Positions 8,498 to 17,253 of a stretch of 64,000 nucleotides of DNA are shown piece after piece. The notes below the pieces were generated by a model. The model saw only the letters and a program-made list of their open reading frames with translations. It was not told the origin of the DNA and searched no databases. Origin of the DNA: Chroococcidiopsis sp. TS-821 (GTDB lineage: Bacteria > Cyanobacteriota > Cyanobacteriia > Cyanobacteriales > Chroococcidiopsidaceae); assembly GCF_002939305.1 (NCBI RefSeq), contig NZ_MVDI01000001.1, forward strand, positions 372,001 to 436,000, in the 5' to 3' direction. The translations under genes and the position numbers were made by a program. Every line of letters starts with the position of its first letter. Positions within the stretch are counted from its first letter, which is position 1.

Positions 8498-10705
8498 ATG
8501 ACTGATACAACTAGAACCCTCTGTCCTTATTGTGGTGTAGGCTGTGGTTTGGAGGTGTCGCCGCCAGCACAGCCAGGGAAGGCAATTAATCGAGATAGTC
8601 AGGGTAATCCGATTTGGAAGGTAAAAGGCGATCGCAATCATCCTTCGAGTCAAGGAATGGTCTGTGTCAAAGGCGCAACCATCGCAGAAGCAATCGACAA
8701 AAACCGCTTGCGTTACCCGATGCTACGCGACTCGTTAGATGAGCCGTTTCGTCGTGTCAGTTGGGATGAAGCTTATCAGTGCATTGTCCATCGCATTCAA
8801 TCAGTCTGCGCGACTCAAGGAGCCGATGCAGTATGCATGTACGGTTCAGGGCAAATGCAAACCGAGGATTATTACGTGGCGCAAAAGCTGCTCAAAGGTT
8901 GCTTAGGGACAAATAACTTTGACTCGAATTCGCGTTTGTGTATGTCATCAGCGGTTGCGGGGTATGTACAAAGTTTGGGTGCAGATGGTCCGCCGTGCTG
9001 TTATGAAGATCTAGACTTAACCGACTGCGCGTTTATTATTGGTTCTAACGCCGCTGAATGTCACCCGATTGTTTTTAATCGCCTGCAAAAACACCACAAG
9101 AAAAACCACAACGTTGTCAAAATGATTGTGGTCGATCCGCGTCGTACTCCTACCGCCGAAGTTGCCGATTTACATTTGGCAATCCATCCAGGGACAGATA
9201 TCGATCTACTTAATGGCATTGCGCATCTGTTATTGCGTTGGGGCTATTTCGATTCTGAGTTTGTTAGCGAGTGTACGGCGAACTTTCCAGCGTTTGCTGA
9301 AGTGATTTCGCACTATCCGCCTGAAGTTGTCGCGAGCAAGTGTGGCGTATCGGTTGCAGATTTGGAAACTGCCGCACGGTACTGGGGAACCAGCAAACGC
9401 GTGTTGTCGCTGTGGTCGATGGGTGTAAATCAATCAACAGAAGGCACAGCAAAAGTCCGCAGCATCATTAACTTGCACTTGATGACAGGTCAAATCGGCA
9501 AACCTGGATGCGGTCCATTTTCACTCACCGGTCAACCGAATGCAATGGGCGGGCGCGAAGTGGGAGGCTTGTGTAATTTATTACCAGGCTACCGTCACGT
9601 CCAAAATGCTCAAGATAGAGCAGAAGTCGAGCAATTTTGGGGCATTCCCGCAGGCAGAATTTCACCACATTGGGGGCGGACTGCGTGGGAAATGATAACA
9701 GGGTTGGAAACGGGAGATGTCGGGTTGCTGTGGATTGTCGCTACAAACCCAGCGGTGAGTTTACCCGATGTCAAGCGCGCGCAAGCTGCATTACTGCGAT
9801 CGCCATTTACGGTGTATCAAGATGCGTATTACCCCACCGAAACCGCCGCGTATGCACATTTACTCCTCCCTGCGGCGCAATGGGGTGAAAAAACAGGCAC
9901 AATGACGAATTCTGAACGCGTTGTCACGTTGTGTCAGGCGTTTCGTCCGCCCGTTGGCGAAGCTCAGCCTGATTGGGCAATTATTGCCGAAGTTGGACGA
10001 CGTTTAGGATTTGCTGACAAGTTTCCTTTTACAAACTCGGCGGAAGTTTTTGCTGAATACGTGCAACTGACCTGCGATCGCCCCTGCGATATGACAGGAA
10101 TGAGTCACGCTAAGTTAGCCCAATCTCCCCTACAATGGCCTTGTCCAGATACATGGGCAAACAGAGATTCTCAAAGGTTATACACCGATTTGCGGTTTGC
10201 GACACCCGATGGACGCGCGCGATTTAGTGCTTATCACTCTAAGGGACTTACCGAACCACCGGATAATGAGTATCCGTTTGTACTAACAACTGGAAGATTA
10301 TACGGTCACTGGCACACGCAGACGCGCACAGGGAGAATTGAGAAAATTAAGCAAATGCACCCACAACCATTTCTTGAAATTCATCCGCGCGATGCAGCGA
10401 AGTTAGAAATTCAAGAAAACGACTTAGTCGAAGTGCGATCGCGACGCGGAACCGTCAAATTTCCCGCAAAAGTTACCAAAGCGATCGCGCCTGGTACAGT
10501 TTTTGTCCCAATGCACTGGGGCGCACTCTGGGGCGATGAAACCGAAGCTAACGCACTAACGCACCCTGAATGCGATCCTGATTCCCATCAACCGGAACTC
10601 AAAGCTTGTGCAGTACAACTAGCGAAAGTTGTCCAGAAAACTAAGATCGATCAAACTGACGCATATCCGCAGTACCCCCACCAATTTTTACCCGCTACTT
10701 TCTAA
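8498..10705 (+). CDS. narB: Ferredoxin-nitrate reductase (Mo-bisMGD)
   Basis: Two-electron reduction of nitrate to nitrite with ferredoxin. 735 residues; ATG at 8498 with GAGGG about 10 bases upstream. The N-terminal 4Fe-4S site is CPYCGVGC (Cys9, Cys12, Cys16) with the fourth Cys in GMVCVKG. The molybdopterin oxidoreductase domain and the C-terminal molydopterin-dinucleotide-binding barrel ([17 protein letters not shown]) follow. It is last gene of the nitrate operon. No maturation factor (narM) or molybdenum-cofactor gene is adjacent. Slightly longer than the usual 715-730 residues. Confidence 0.96.
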   Translation: MTDTTRTLCPYCGVGCGLEVSPPAQPGKAINRDSQGNPIWKVKGDRNHPSSQGMVCVKGATIAEAIDKNRLRYPMLRDSLDEPFRRVSWDEAYQCIVHRIQSVCATQGADAVCMYGSGQMQTEDYYVAQKLLKGCLGTNNFDSNSRLCMSSAVAGYVQSLGADGPPCCYEDLDLTDCAFIIGSNAAECHPIVFNRLQKHHKKNHNVVKMIVVDPRRTPTAEVADLHLAIHPGTDIDLLNGIAHLLLRWGYFDSEFVSECTANFPAFAEVISHYPPEVVASKCGVSVADLETAARYWGTSKRVLSLWSMGVNQSTEGTAKVRSIINLHLMTGQIGKPGCGPFSLTGQPNAMGGREVGGLCNLLPGYRHVQNAQDRAEVEQFWGIPAGRISPHWGRTAWEMITGLETGDVGLLWIVATNPAVSLPDVKRAQAALLRSPFTVYQDAYYPTETAAYAHLLLPAAQWGEKTGTMTNSERVVTLCQAFRPPVGEAQPDWAIIAEVGRRLGFADKFPFTNSAEVFAEYVQLTCDRPCDMTGMSHAKLAQSPLQWPCPDTWANRDSQRLYTDLRFATPDGRARFSAYHSKGLTEPPDNEYPFVLTTGRLYGHWHTQTRTGRIEKIKQMHPQPFLEIHPRDAAKLEIQENDLVEVRSRRGTVKFPAKVTKAIAPGTVFVPMHWGALWGDETEANALTHPECDPDSHQPELKACAVQLAKVVQKTKIDQTDAYPQYPHQFLPATF

Positions 10706-10726
10706 TTCTCACTTTCCCTATTTTTT

Positions 10727-10747
10727 AACACCATGTGGTAATATAAT
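10727..10747 (+). promoter_or_regulatory. ArsR-family operator overlapping the regulator's own -10 box
   Basis: AACACCATGTGGTAAT (10727-10742) matches the perfect palindrome at 12731-12746 in 13 of 16 positions. Its last T is the first base of TATAAT (10742-10747), so a bound repressor would cover the -35/-10 spacer. The regulator's ATG is 44 bp downstream. This predicts autoregulation. Confidence 0.6.
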
Positions 10748-10786
10748 AATAAAAACAAAAGCGCTAAATTTTTGCCATCCTTACCT

Positions 10787-11194
10787 ATGCCTACGAAGTC
10801 GCCTAAAAAGTCAGTTGCTGCGCCAGAAAAAACCGCAGAGTGTGGTATTTCTAAACTCTCCCCTGAAGCGCTGGGCTTGATGGCAGAATTCTTCAAAGTT
10901 TTGTCAGAAGTGAGTCGGTTGCAGATCGTCTGTTCCTTAAAAACTGGTCCTAAGAATGTCACTGAAATCATTGCAGAAACAGAATTAGGACAGGCAAATG
11001 TCTCAAAGCATTTAAAAATGCTCACCCAAGCAGGTATTGTGGCACGGGAACAGCGTGGTGTATGCGTTTATTATCAAATTGCTAATCCACTTCTGTTTGA
11101 ACTGTGCGATTTAGTTTGCAATACTTTGATCGCGCAAGTAGAACAGCAAAGTCTACAGCTACAGCAACTGTCATCATTACGCAAGAACGGTTAG
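10787..11194 (+). CDS. ArsR-family regulator, probable persulfide-responsive repressor (SqrR/BigR-like)
   Basis: 135-residue winged-helix protein from the ATG at 10787; a TTG five codons upstream is less likely. The helix-turn-helix is around ITEIIAETELGQANVSKHLKML (residues about 57-79; here VTEII). It has Cys19, Cys49 (LQIVCS), Cys93, Cys107 and Cys111 (ELCDLVC). The Cys49 / Cys107-111 positions correspond to the dithiol pair that SqrR and BigR use to sense persulfides, and it lacks a CxC metal site in the recognition region. Its neighbours are sulfide-oxidation genes, and related operators precede each of them. Family assignment is firm; the persulfide-sensing role is inference from cysteines and context. 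It could still be a metal or general redox sensor. Confidence 0.85.
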   Translation: MPTKSPKKSVAAPEKTAECGISKLSPEALGLMAEFFKVLSEVSRLQIVCSLKTGPKNVTEIIAETELGQANVSKHLKMLTQAGIVAREQRGVCVYYQIANPLLFELCDLVCNTLIAQVEQQSLQLQQLSSLRKNG

Positions 11195-11202
11195 TTTTTT
11201 TT

Positions 11203-11236
11203 AAGAAGGTAGACTAGAATCTACCTTCTTTTCTTT
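11203..11236 (+). terminator. Rho-independent terminator after the ArsR-family gene
   Basis: Perfect 11-bp stem AAGAAGGTAGA (11203-11213) with TCTACCTTCTT (11220-11230), 6-base loop, followed by TTCTTTT. It lies between the convergent regulator and sqr genes. The minus-strand side lacks a U-run, so it should act mainly on the plus-strand transcript. Confidence 0.8.
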
Positions 11237-11242
11237 TGCGAT

Positions 11243-12559
11243 CTACCGTCGGACGAGCTTGTTAATAGGCTTGAGAATATCGGCTTCAAAGCCTTTACCC
11301 TTGAGCATTCGATTCCAATACAACCAAGGTAGTACGCGTGCTTTAGCTAAATACATTGAGTAGCGTTCCTGTGTGGGGTCGAGGGGAAAAGATGGCGCTA
11401 ATTTACCCCCGTACGCAAACTCTGCCATAATCGCAGAGTTATAGCCAGTGATTAAAGGACAACAAGTATAGCCGTCGTACTTGGCTGACAATGGTTTAGA
11501 GCGAATCAACGCTAGCAAGTTGTGTACGGCAACAGGAGCTTGTTTGCGTGCTGCTGCTGCGGTTTTGGACGTAGGTAAAGATGACGCATCGCCTAAGGCA
11601 AAGACGTTAGCATAGCGCGTATGTTGCAATGTCTCTTTATCTACATCTACCCAACCACCTGCTCCCGCTAGTGGGCTGTGTTTAATAAAATCTGGCGCAC
11701 TCATCGGGGGAGCTACATGAATCATGTCGTAGTGAAGACTAACTTCTTCTGTACCGCTATCTGTAGTCACTGCAAAGATAGCTTCTTGAGTATCTGCCTT
11801 AATTTCTTTCAGGTTGTGCTTAAACTTGGTAACAATCTGCCGTCGCGCTACCACTTTGTCTAAAGAAGCAGAATATTCTGGAACAGAAAACATTGATGCA
11901 CCAGCTGTGCAAAACATAACGGTGGCATCAACTTTGTTGCTTTTGAAAATATCATCTGCTAGGTACATGACCTTCTGAGGGGCACCACCACATTTGATTG
12001 GAGTGGCAGGATGGGTGAAAATGGCATTGCCGCCTTTAAAGTTTTTGATGGTTTCCCAAGTGTAGGGAGCATAGTCTTTGGAATAATTACTCGTAACTCC
12101 ATTTTTTCCGAGTGCTTCTTTCAACCCTTTGATCAAATGCCAATCGATTTGAATTCCTGGACACACAACTAGGTAATCGTATTCAATTTCTCCCTCTTGT
12201 GTAATAACAATATTGCGATCGGGTTCTAGTTTTGTTACGCGGTTTTGAATCCAGGTTGCTCCTTTAGGAATGACGGCTTTTTCATCTCGAATAAACTTGG
12301 AAATTGGTGCAATACCTCCACCAACAAGAGTCCAGCCAGGTTGGTAGTAGTGTTTGTCAGAGGGTTCGATAATAGCAACGTCGAGCGCGCGATCGCGTTT
12401 GAGCAGTTGAGCCGCAACAGTAATGCCAGCAGCGCCGCCTCCGACAATGACAATTTGATGGTGTTTGACAGGTAGCGCAGTTGTATCGTTCGACGAGAGG
12501 TTTTGGGTTGTCAGGTGAGATTGTTGAATATTTTGAGTTTTTTGTGCAGTGGATGACAC
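11243..12559 (-). CDS. sqr: Sulfide:quinone oxidoreductase, SQOR-like
   Basis: Membrane-associated flavoprotein that oxidises sulfide to sulfane sulfur and passes electrons to quinone. 438 residues; GTG at 12557-12559 with GAGGA about 7 bases before it. The N-terminal FAD-binding Rossmann motif is IVGGGAAGIT (about residues 38-47). The KCGGAPQKVMYLAD segment carries the conserved Cys-Gly-Gly of type II/mitochondrial-type SQRs, and the C-terminal membrane-docking helices WLYWNRMLKG are present. A 30-residue Ser/Thr/Gln-rich leader precedes the flavin domain. Transcribed away from the ETHE1-type gene, with operators in between. Confidence 0.9.
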   Translation of the reverse strand: MSSTAQKTQNIQQSHLTTQNLSSNDTTALPVKHHQIVIVGGGAAGITVAAQLLKRDRALDVAIIEPSDKHYYQPGWTLVGGGIAPISKFIRDEKAVIPKGATWIQNRVTKLEPDRNIVITQEGEIEYDYLVVCPGIQIDWHLIKGLKEALGKNGVTSNYSKDYAPYTWETIKNFKGGNAIFTHPATPIKCGGAPQKVMYLADDIFKSNKVDATVMFCTAGASMFSVPEYSASLDKVVARRQIVTKFKHNLKEIKADTQEAIFAVTTDSGTEEVSLHYDMIHVAPPMSAPDFIKHSPLAGAGGWVDVDKETLQHTRYANVFALGDASSLPTSKTAAAARKQAPVAVHNLLALIRSKPLSAKYDGYTCCPLITGYNSAIMAEFAYGGKLAPSFPLDPTQERYSMYLAKARVLPWLYWNRMLKGKGFEADILKPINKLVRR

Positions 12560-12640
12560 GGTGATTCCTCGAATTCTATGAAGTGCAGAGTGAGAAGCTA
12601 TAAGGTTAATGAAATAATTTATTAACTACCCTACTATATA

Positions 12641-12662
12641 ACTTATACTACCATCTGATAAT
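12641..12662 (-). promoter_or_regulatory. Operator and -10 region of sqr
   Basis: ACTACCATCTGATAAT at 12647-12662 matches the consensus ATTACCATATGGTAAT in 13 of 16 positions. Read on the minus strand it ends GGTAGT and its last T begins TATAAG, the presumed -10. This is the same geometry as at the regulator's own promoter. Confidence 0.55.
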
Positions 12663-12730
12663 ATGATGCTGCTTCTCAACAAATACTTACAACTAATATA
12701 ATTATTTAACAAAATTTGTTGCCATTTTAT

Positions 12731-12767
12731 ATTACCATATGGTAATCTAATGAAATAACATGGTAAT
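12731..12767 (+). promoter_or_regulatory. Perfect 16-bp palindromic operator plus a half-site in front of the persulfide dioxygenase
   Basis: ATTACCATATGGTAAT at 12731-12746 is a perfect palindrome. An extra half-site ATGGTAAT at 12760-12767 is displaced by exactly 21 bp, two helical turns, from the half-site at 12739-12746. The last T of the palindrome starts TCTAAT (12746-12751), a plausible -10. It lies in the divergent 367-bp region between sqr and the ETHE1-type gene. Confidence 0.6.
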
Positions 12768-12792
12768 ACATTAAAGCTTTGAGGCTCATGAA

Positions 12793-12870
12793 GTGATAGT
12801 TGCTGGCTATTTAACTTTTTTTTCAATCATTGTGGTAGCTGCCATTGTGTTTGTGGCAAGCGACACGTGA
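12793..12870 (+). CDS. Possible 25-residue single-span membrane peptide
   Basis: Short frame from a GTG at 12793 (GAGG 8 bases upstream) to TGA at 12868-12870. The product is one hydrophobic segment, VIVAGYLTFFSIIVVAAIVF, ending VASDT. It sits between the operator and the ETHE1-type gene, ending 57 bp before that gene's ATG. A clean transmembrane span with a positioned Shine-Dalgarno is suggestive, but the frame is too short to exclude chance. Confidence 0.3.
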   Translation: MIVAGYLTFFSIIVVAAIVFVASDT

Positions 12871-12926
12871 AGCCTCTACCCCAGCTATTGCCTGAATCAG
12901 GTTTACGTTTAATTAGGATCAAAATT

Positions 12927-13625
12927 ATGCTGTTTCGCCAACTATTCGACCAAGATACATGGACGTACACTTACTTAATTGCTGACCCTCAGACGCGAGA
13001 GGCAGCACTTGTCGATCCAGTCATTGAGAAAGTCGAACGAGATTTTCAGCTGCTTAAGGAATTGGGGCTAAAGTTGAAATTCTGTATAGAAACACACGTG
13101 CATGCTGACCATATTACAGGCACCGGAAAACTTCGCGAACTGACAAACTGTGAAGGAATTGTTCCAGAGAATGCTCAAGTTTCCTGTGCAAGCCGCCTGA
13201 TCAAGCATGGAGATGTGCTGCAAGTAGGCAACATTAAGATTCAAGCGATTGCAACTTTAGGACACACCGATAGTCACATGGCCTATTTAGTCAATGGTGA
13301 CAGAGTGCTCACAGGCGATGCACTGTTTATTCGGGGATGCGGACGTACCGATTTTCAAAGCGGAGATCCAGGCACTTTATACGACTTTGTCACGCAAAAC
13401 TTATTTACTTTACCTGACGAAACGCTTGTTTATCCAGGACACGACTACCGCGGGCACACAGTTTCTACCATTGGTGAAGAAAAGCAATGGAACCCGCGAT
13501 TCGCAGGACGTACGCGAGATCAGTTCATTGAATTGATGAATAATTTGAACCTGCCCAATCCCAAAAAGATTATGGAAGCAGTTCCGGCAAACGAACAATG
13601 CGGTCAAGTTGCCATTGCCAGTTAA
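12927..13625 (+). CDS. ETHE1-type persulfide dioxygenase (MBL fold)
   Basis: Non-heme iron enzyme oxidising glutathione persulfide to sulfite. 232 residues from the ATG at 12927 (AGGAT about 8 bases upstream); an alternative GTG at 12867 would overlap the possible small membrane peptide. Metallo-beta-lactamase motifs are intact: THVHADHITG near residue 55, LTGDALFIRGCGRTD and YPGHDYRGHTVSTIGEE. These, especially IRGCGRTDFQSG, are characteristic of the ETHE1 branch rather than glyoxalase II. It follows the perfect operator and precedes the membrane rhodanese and TauE-type genes, probably as one operon. Confidence 0.92.
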   Translation: MLFRQLFDQDTWTYTYLIADPQTREAALVDPVIEKVERDFQLLKELGLKLKFCIETHVHADHITGTGKLRELTNCEGIVPENAQVSCASRLIKHGDVLQVGNIKIQAIATLGHTDSHMAYLVNGDRVLTGDALFIRGCGRTDFQSGDPGTLYDFVTQNLFTLPDETLVYPGHDYRGHTVSTIGEEKQWNPRFAGRTRDQFIELMNNLNLPNPKKIMEAVPANEQCGQVAIAS

Positions 13626-13716
13626 GCTTGACACCAAATTTAAATAACAAGACTAAGTCTCCCTTAGTTGCATTTGTTTTTACCCACTTATTCAAATCAA
13701 TACTGAGAAGAATTGC

Positions 13717-14280
13717 ATGACAAGTACACCGGAAAAGCAGTTAACTGATCGCCGCGATCGCTTAAAAACTATCGACGTGCATACTCTCAAACAGTTACTC
13801 GATCGCCAAGCTGTCAATTTAGTAGATGTTCGCGAACCTGCTGAAAACGCCAGAGAAAAAATTGCAGGTTCAGTGTTGATGCCCTTATCAAACTTCAACC
13901 CAGCTGATGTACCATTTGCGCCTGAAAAGCCTACTGTACTCTATTGCCGTACAGGAAATCGCTCAGCACAAGCGGCACAAAAATTGTTTGCTGCTGGTGT
14001 AAACGAAGTAGAACATTTGGAAGGTGGATTAACCGCGTGGATAGAAGCAGGCTATCCAACTCAAGTGAATAAGAAAGCACCCATTAGTCTGATGCGGCAA
14101 GTACAAATTGTTGCAGGTTCGCTTGTCCTCATTGGTACTTTACTGGGAGCGTTTGTCTCTTTGTGGTTCTTAATTTTGAGCGGGTTTGTGGGTGCTGGAT
14201 TAATGTTTGCCGGAATTACAGATACCTGTGCATTAGGAATGCTACTTGCCAAGATGCCTTGGAATCAAAGATACCGTTAA
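13717..14280 (+). CDS. Membrane-anchored rhodanese with DUF2892 tail (YgaP-like)
   Basis: 187 residues. The N-terminal rhodanese domain has the active-site loop CRTGNRS (Cys about residue 76), so it should accept sulfane sulfur from persulfide. The C-terminus has two membrane segments (about residues 127-150 and 152-172) typical of DUF2892. This is the architecture of E. coli YgaP, an inner-membrane sulfurtransferase. It lies 91 bp after the persulfide dioxygenase gene and 57 bp before the TauE-type gene. Confidence 0.9.
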   Translation: MTSTPEKQLTDRRDRLKTIDVHTLKQLLDRQAVNLVDVREPAENAREKIAGSVLMPLSNFNPADVPFAPEKPTVLYCRTGNRSAQAAQKLFAAGVNEVEHLEGGLTAWIEAGYPTQVNKKAPISLMRQVQIVAGSLVLIGTLLGAFVSLWFLILSGFVGAGLMFAGITDTCALGMLLAKMPWNQRYR

Positions 14281-14337
14281 CTCTTATGCAGTCGGAACAT
14301 CGCTCACTTTAGAGAGCTTACAAGGAACAATATATCA

Positions 14338-15117
14338 ATGTTAATCGCCATTATTGGGCACTTACTAGCAATTTGTATTGGCATCAGTCTCGGTTTAATT
14401 GGTGGCGGCGGCTCAATTCTCGCAGCACCTATTCTCATTTATGTTATGTCAGTTCCACCACAATCGGCGTTTGCTATGACGCTGGTGATTGTTGGTTTCG
14501 CAAGTGTAATTGGTGCTATCCCGCATTGGAGGCAAGGAAATGTTAATTTAAACACAGTTATTTTGTTTTCACCCGCAGCGATGCTGGGAGCCTATTTAGG
14601 CGCGCGGCTTGTCTCACTTCCATTTATTACTCCTACCATTCAACTCATTACCTTTGGGGTGGTGATGCTAATTGCATCAATCACAATGATCCGCAAAGGA
14701 AGCAAGCCAGCTGAAAGCACTTCAAAGAAAGCCGATCGCCACACCCATCACTTGTTTGTACCCAGGTGGCTAGCGATCGCTCTAGAAGGGTTAGCAGTTG
14801 GTGTATTAACAGGTTTTATCGGGATTGGCGGTGGATTTTTAGTTATTCCTGCGTTAGTTCTATTGGGAAATGTTCCCATGAAAGAAGCTGTAGGAACGTC
14901 ACTCATTATTCTGGCGCTTAAATCCGTGACTGGATTTGCTGGATATGTTGGTAACGTTCCCATTGATTGGAATCTGCTGATTTCATTCACACTTGCTTCA
15001 AGTTTTGGAATTCTCGTGGGAAGCTATCTTAATCAGTTTGTTAGTGCTAAACAGCTGGAGAAAGGGTTTGGTTACTTTGTTTTAGCAGTTGCTATCTTTG
15101 TTTTGATTCGACGTTAA
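14338..15117 (+). CDS. TauE/SafE family sulfite/anion exporter
   Basis: 259-residue membrane protein with about eight segments, in two repeated halves each starting with the family Gly-rich motif (GLIGGGGSILAAPIL near residue 20; GFIGIGGGFLVIPALV near residue 160). A charged loop with His residues separates the halves. AAGGA lies about 10 bases before the ATG. Family members export sulfite, sulfoacetate or related anions; its place directly after dioxygenase and rhodanese genes supports export of sulfite or thiosulfate. Substrate is inference. Confidence 0.88.
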   Translation: MLIAIIGHLLAICIGISLGLIGGGGSILAAPILIYVMSVPPQSAFAMTLVIVGFASVIGAIPHWRQGNVNLNTVILFSPAAMLGAYLGARLVSLPFITPTIQLITFGVVMLIASITMIRKGSKPAESTSKKADRHTHHLFVPRWLAIALEGLAVGVLTGFIGIGGGFLVIPALVLLGNVPMKEAVGTSLIILALKSVTGFAGYVGNVPIDWNLLISFTLASSFGILVGSYLNQFVSAKQLEKGFGYFVLAVAIFVLIRR

Positions 15118-15133
15118 TCTCCGCTAATAATTA

Positions 15134-15187
15134 ATGGTTGATTGTGAATAGATCGCTAAATCTTAACAATCAACCATCAATATTTTT
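15134..15187. terminator. Terminator between convergent TauE-type and dioxygenase-rhodanese genes
   Basis: Perfect 12-bp stem: ATGGTTGATTGT (15134-15145) pairs with ACAATCAACCAT (15166-15177), 20-base loop, followed by CAATATTTTTAAG on the plus strand. Likely terminates the 12.9-15.1 kb operon; it could also act on the opposing transcript. Confidence 0.7.
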
Positions 15188-15198
15188 AAGTTAATGCG

Positions 15199-16611
15199 TT
15201 ACGCTGTTACGGCGTTTGCTTCTGGTTTTTCAATTGGTAAATCTGCACCTTTCCAAGCAATCCAGGAGCCAGGAACGTTAATTACCTGCTCAAATCCATG
15301 CTTTTTCAACAGACTTGCAGCAATTGAGGCTCGATAGCCACTACCGCAGTAAGTTGCAATTTTTTGACTGCGGTCAAGTTGATCTAAATGTTCTTCTAAA
15401 TGAGCGACAAAAATATGTTTGGCTCCTGGGACAAATCCGTGTTGATATTCGTCATCGCCACGGACATCGAGTACAGTGACTGATGGATCTTGTTTATGTT
15501 GATTCAATTCATGTACTGTCCATTCATGCACTCTTTCTAAGGGTAGTCCGGCATTTTGCCAACTGGTCATTCCGTCGTGCAAATAGCCTGCTAAATTGTC
15601 GTAGCCGATGCGGAAAAGTTGCTCTGTAACTAGTTTGACATCTCGTTCGCTTTCTACTACAACTAACAACGGTTTTTCTGGATCGATCATCCAGCCTACC
15701 CAGTTGGGAAACTCTGGACGTAAGGCGATGTTGATAGCACCAGGAATATGTCCTCCGCCAAAGGCTAGTATAGAGCGGGTATCAATGACCACTGTATTTT
15801 CATCTGCCATTTTCTGTTGAAATTCGCTGGGCGTCAGTGGTTGCAGTACCGGAGGACAGCCCATAATTGGTGCGCCCTTAGCGTTGACTTTTTTGAGCCG
15901 CGCATAATGACGTGGGGGTTCTGGCATTTCGCTCATAATCCATTCCACAAATTCGGTTTCTGAGCGTTCTTGAAATGCTGGATTGAAAATTCGCTCGTTA
16001 CCAATGGTACTTTGTCTGCGATCGCCAATAGATTTTCCACAGGAGGAACCAGCACCGTGACAAGGATAAATCTCAATGCGATCGCCTAAAGGTAACATCT
16101 TGTCGAACAGCGTGTGATAAAGCTGTGCTGCCAGTTTCTTTTCCGTTCCACCCCCTAATAAATCAGGACGACCAACATCCAAGTTAAATAATGTGTCCCC
16201 TGTAAATAGCCCAAATGGTTCTTTACCTTGTTTTGAGTCATAAATCAGAAGTGAGATGTGTTCAGGGGTATGACCTGGCGTGTGCAAAGCGCGCAGCGTT
16301 ACGCTGCCAATGTGAATTTCGTCACCCTCTTGCATCTGATGAAGTTCAAACTGATAGTCATCACTTTTGCCACCGTAAATAGGCACATCTACACGGGCTT
16401 TGAGTTCGTGAGAACCAGAGACAAAGTCAGCATGAATATGCGTTTCTACACTACCAATTAATCGCACGCCTAGTTCTCTCGCTCGTTGTAGATAGACATC
16501 AACATCTCGACGAGGGTCAATTACAACTGCCACTCCTGCTTTGTCGTCGCCTACAAGATACGATAATTGTGCCAAACCTTCGACATTAATTTGTTCTAAG
16601 ACAAGTGCCAT
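15199..16611 (-). CDS. Persulfide dioxygenase-rhodanese fusion (CstB-like)
   Basis: 470 residues, ATG with AGAGG 8 bases upstream. Three domains: an N-terminal metallo-beta-lactamase dioxygenase (ETHIHADFVSGSHELK near residue 57, TGDTLFNLDVGRPDLLG, YPCHGAGSSCGKSIG); a central rhodanese fold whose active-site position reads VVVESERD without cysteine; and a C-terminal active rhodanese with CGSGYRAS. This is the order of Staphylococcus CstB, which turns persulfides into thiosulfate. It is 61 bp downstream of the DUF442 gene and probably cotranscribed from the operator at 17171. It is the second persulfide dioxygenase of the cluster. Confidence 0.9.
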   Translation of the reverse strand: MALVLEQINVEGLAQLSYLVGDDKAGVAVVIDPRRDVDVYLQRARELGVRLIGSVETHIHADFVSGSHELKARVDVPIYGGKSDDYQFELHQMQEGDEIHIGSVTLRALHTPGHTPEHISLLIYDSKQGKEPFGLFTGDTLFNLDVGRPDLLGGGTEKKLAAQLYHTLFDKMLPLGDRIEIYPCHGAGSSCGKSIGDRRQSTIGNERIFNPAFQERSETEFVEWIMSEMPEPPRHYARLKKVNAKGAPIMGCPPVLQPLTPSEFQQKMADENTVVIDTRSILAFGGGHIPGAINIALRPEFPNWVGWMIDPEKPLLVVVESERDVKLVTEQLFRIGYDNLAGYLHDGMTSWQNAGLPLERVHEWTVHELNQHKQDPSVTVLDVRGDDEYQHGFVPGAKHIFVAHLEEHLDQLDRSQKIATYCGSGYRASIAASLLKKHGFEQVINVPGSWIAWKGADLPIEKPEANAVTA

Positions 16612-16672
16612 TGTTTTACCTCTTAAATGTGCTGCAACTGCAATAGCAAAAACTTATTAGCTGCGGATAAAA

Positions 16673-17137
16673 CTATTGCGAAGTACTGCTACCACTAGAA
16701 CGAGTAGAAACGTATTGTTTAAAAAACTCCTTCATTTGAGGACTGGCATCGCAATCAAACCCCATCTGCTTTCCTTTTTCCATTGCCGCCTCTGCACTTA
16801 AACCTTCGCGAGTGGCAACATACATTAGAGCCATTGCACCAGAGCGCAGTCCGCTTTTACAGTGGGTTAAGAGCGGCTTTGGCAACTGGTCAATTTGTTC
16901 CATAATGCGATCCGCTTGTTCCTGACTTAGAGCATCTGGACGTACAGGAAGATTTACATATTGCAGTCCTGCGGCTTCCGCGTGTTGTTGCTCATCACTC
17001 AAAGCACCTTCTTCTTGCAGCGCTCTTAAGTTCAACACAGACTTATATCCTTCCTCAGCCGCCTGTCGCAGATCCTCCGGTGTTGGTTGTCCCATAGCAA
17101 CAGAAATGCTGTCGTTAATTTGTTTTACGTTATTCAT
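16673..17137 (-). CDS. DUF442 / beta-lactamase hydrolase-like phosphatase-fold protein
   Basis: 154 residues from the ATG at 17137; a GTG four codons upstream (17149) is possible. The fold is that of dual-specificity phosphatases, with the P-loop HCKSGLRSGAM (about residues 106-116, nucleophile Cys in HC). Proteins of this family (Blh) are usually found beside or fused to persulfide dioxygenases and sulfurtransferases. Catalytic role unknown. It heads a two-gene unit with the CstB-like fusion and has an operator-like palindrome 34 bp before its start. Confidence 0.85.
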   Translation of the reverse strand: MNNVKQINDSISVAMGQPTPEDLRQAAEEGYKSVLNLRALQEEGALSDEQQHAEAAGLQYVNLPVRPDALSQEQADRIMEQIDQLPKPLLTHCKSGLRSGAMALMYVATREGLSAEAAMEKGKQMGFDCDASPQMKEFFKQYVSTRSSGSSTSQ

Positions 17138-17170
17138 TGAGTAATTCACACTAAACTTTTATATTCTTAT

Positions 17171-17186
17171 CTTACCAACTAGTAAT
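17171..17186 (-). promoter_or_regulatory. Operator-like palindrome before the DUF442 gene
   Basis: CTTACCAACTAGTAAT matches ATTACCATATGGTAAT in 12 of 16 positions, conserving the outer TTACC/GTAAT arms. On the minus strand it ends GGTAAG and its last base begins GATAAG, in the place where the other three sites have their -10 box. Confidence 0.45.
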
Positions 17187-17253
17187 ATAATTTAATCTAG
17201 CTTTTGGAGGATAGATTTTATGAAAAAAGTATGACTAAAGGTAGTTGCCAGTT

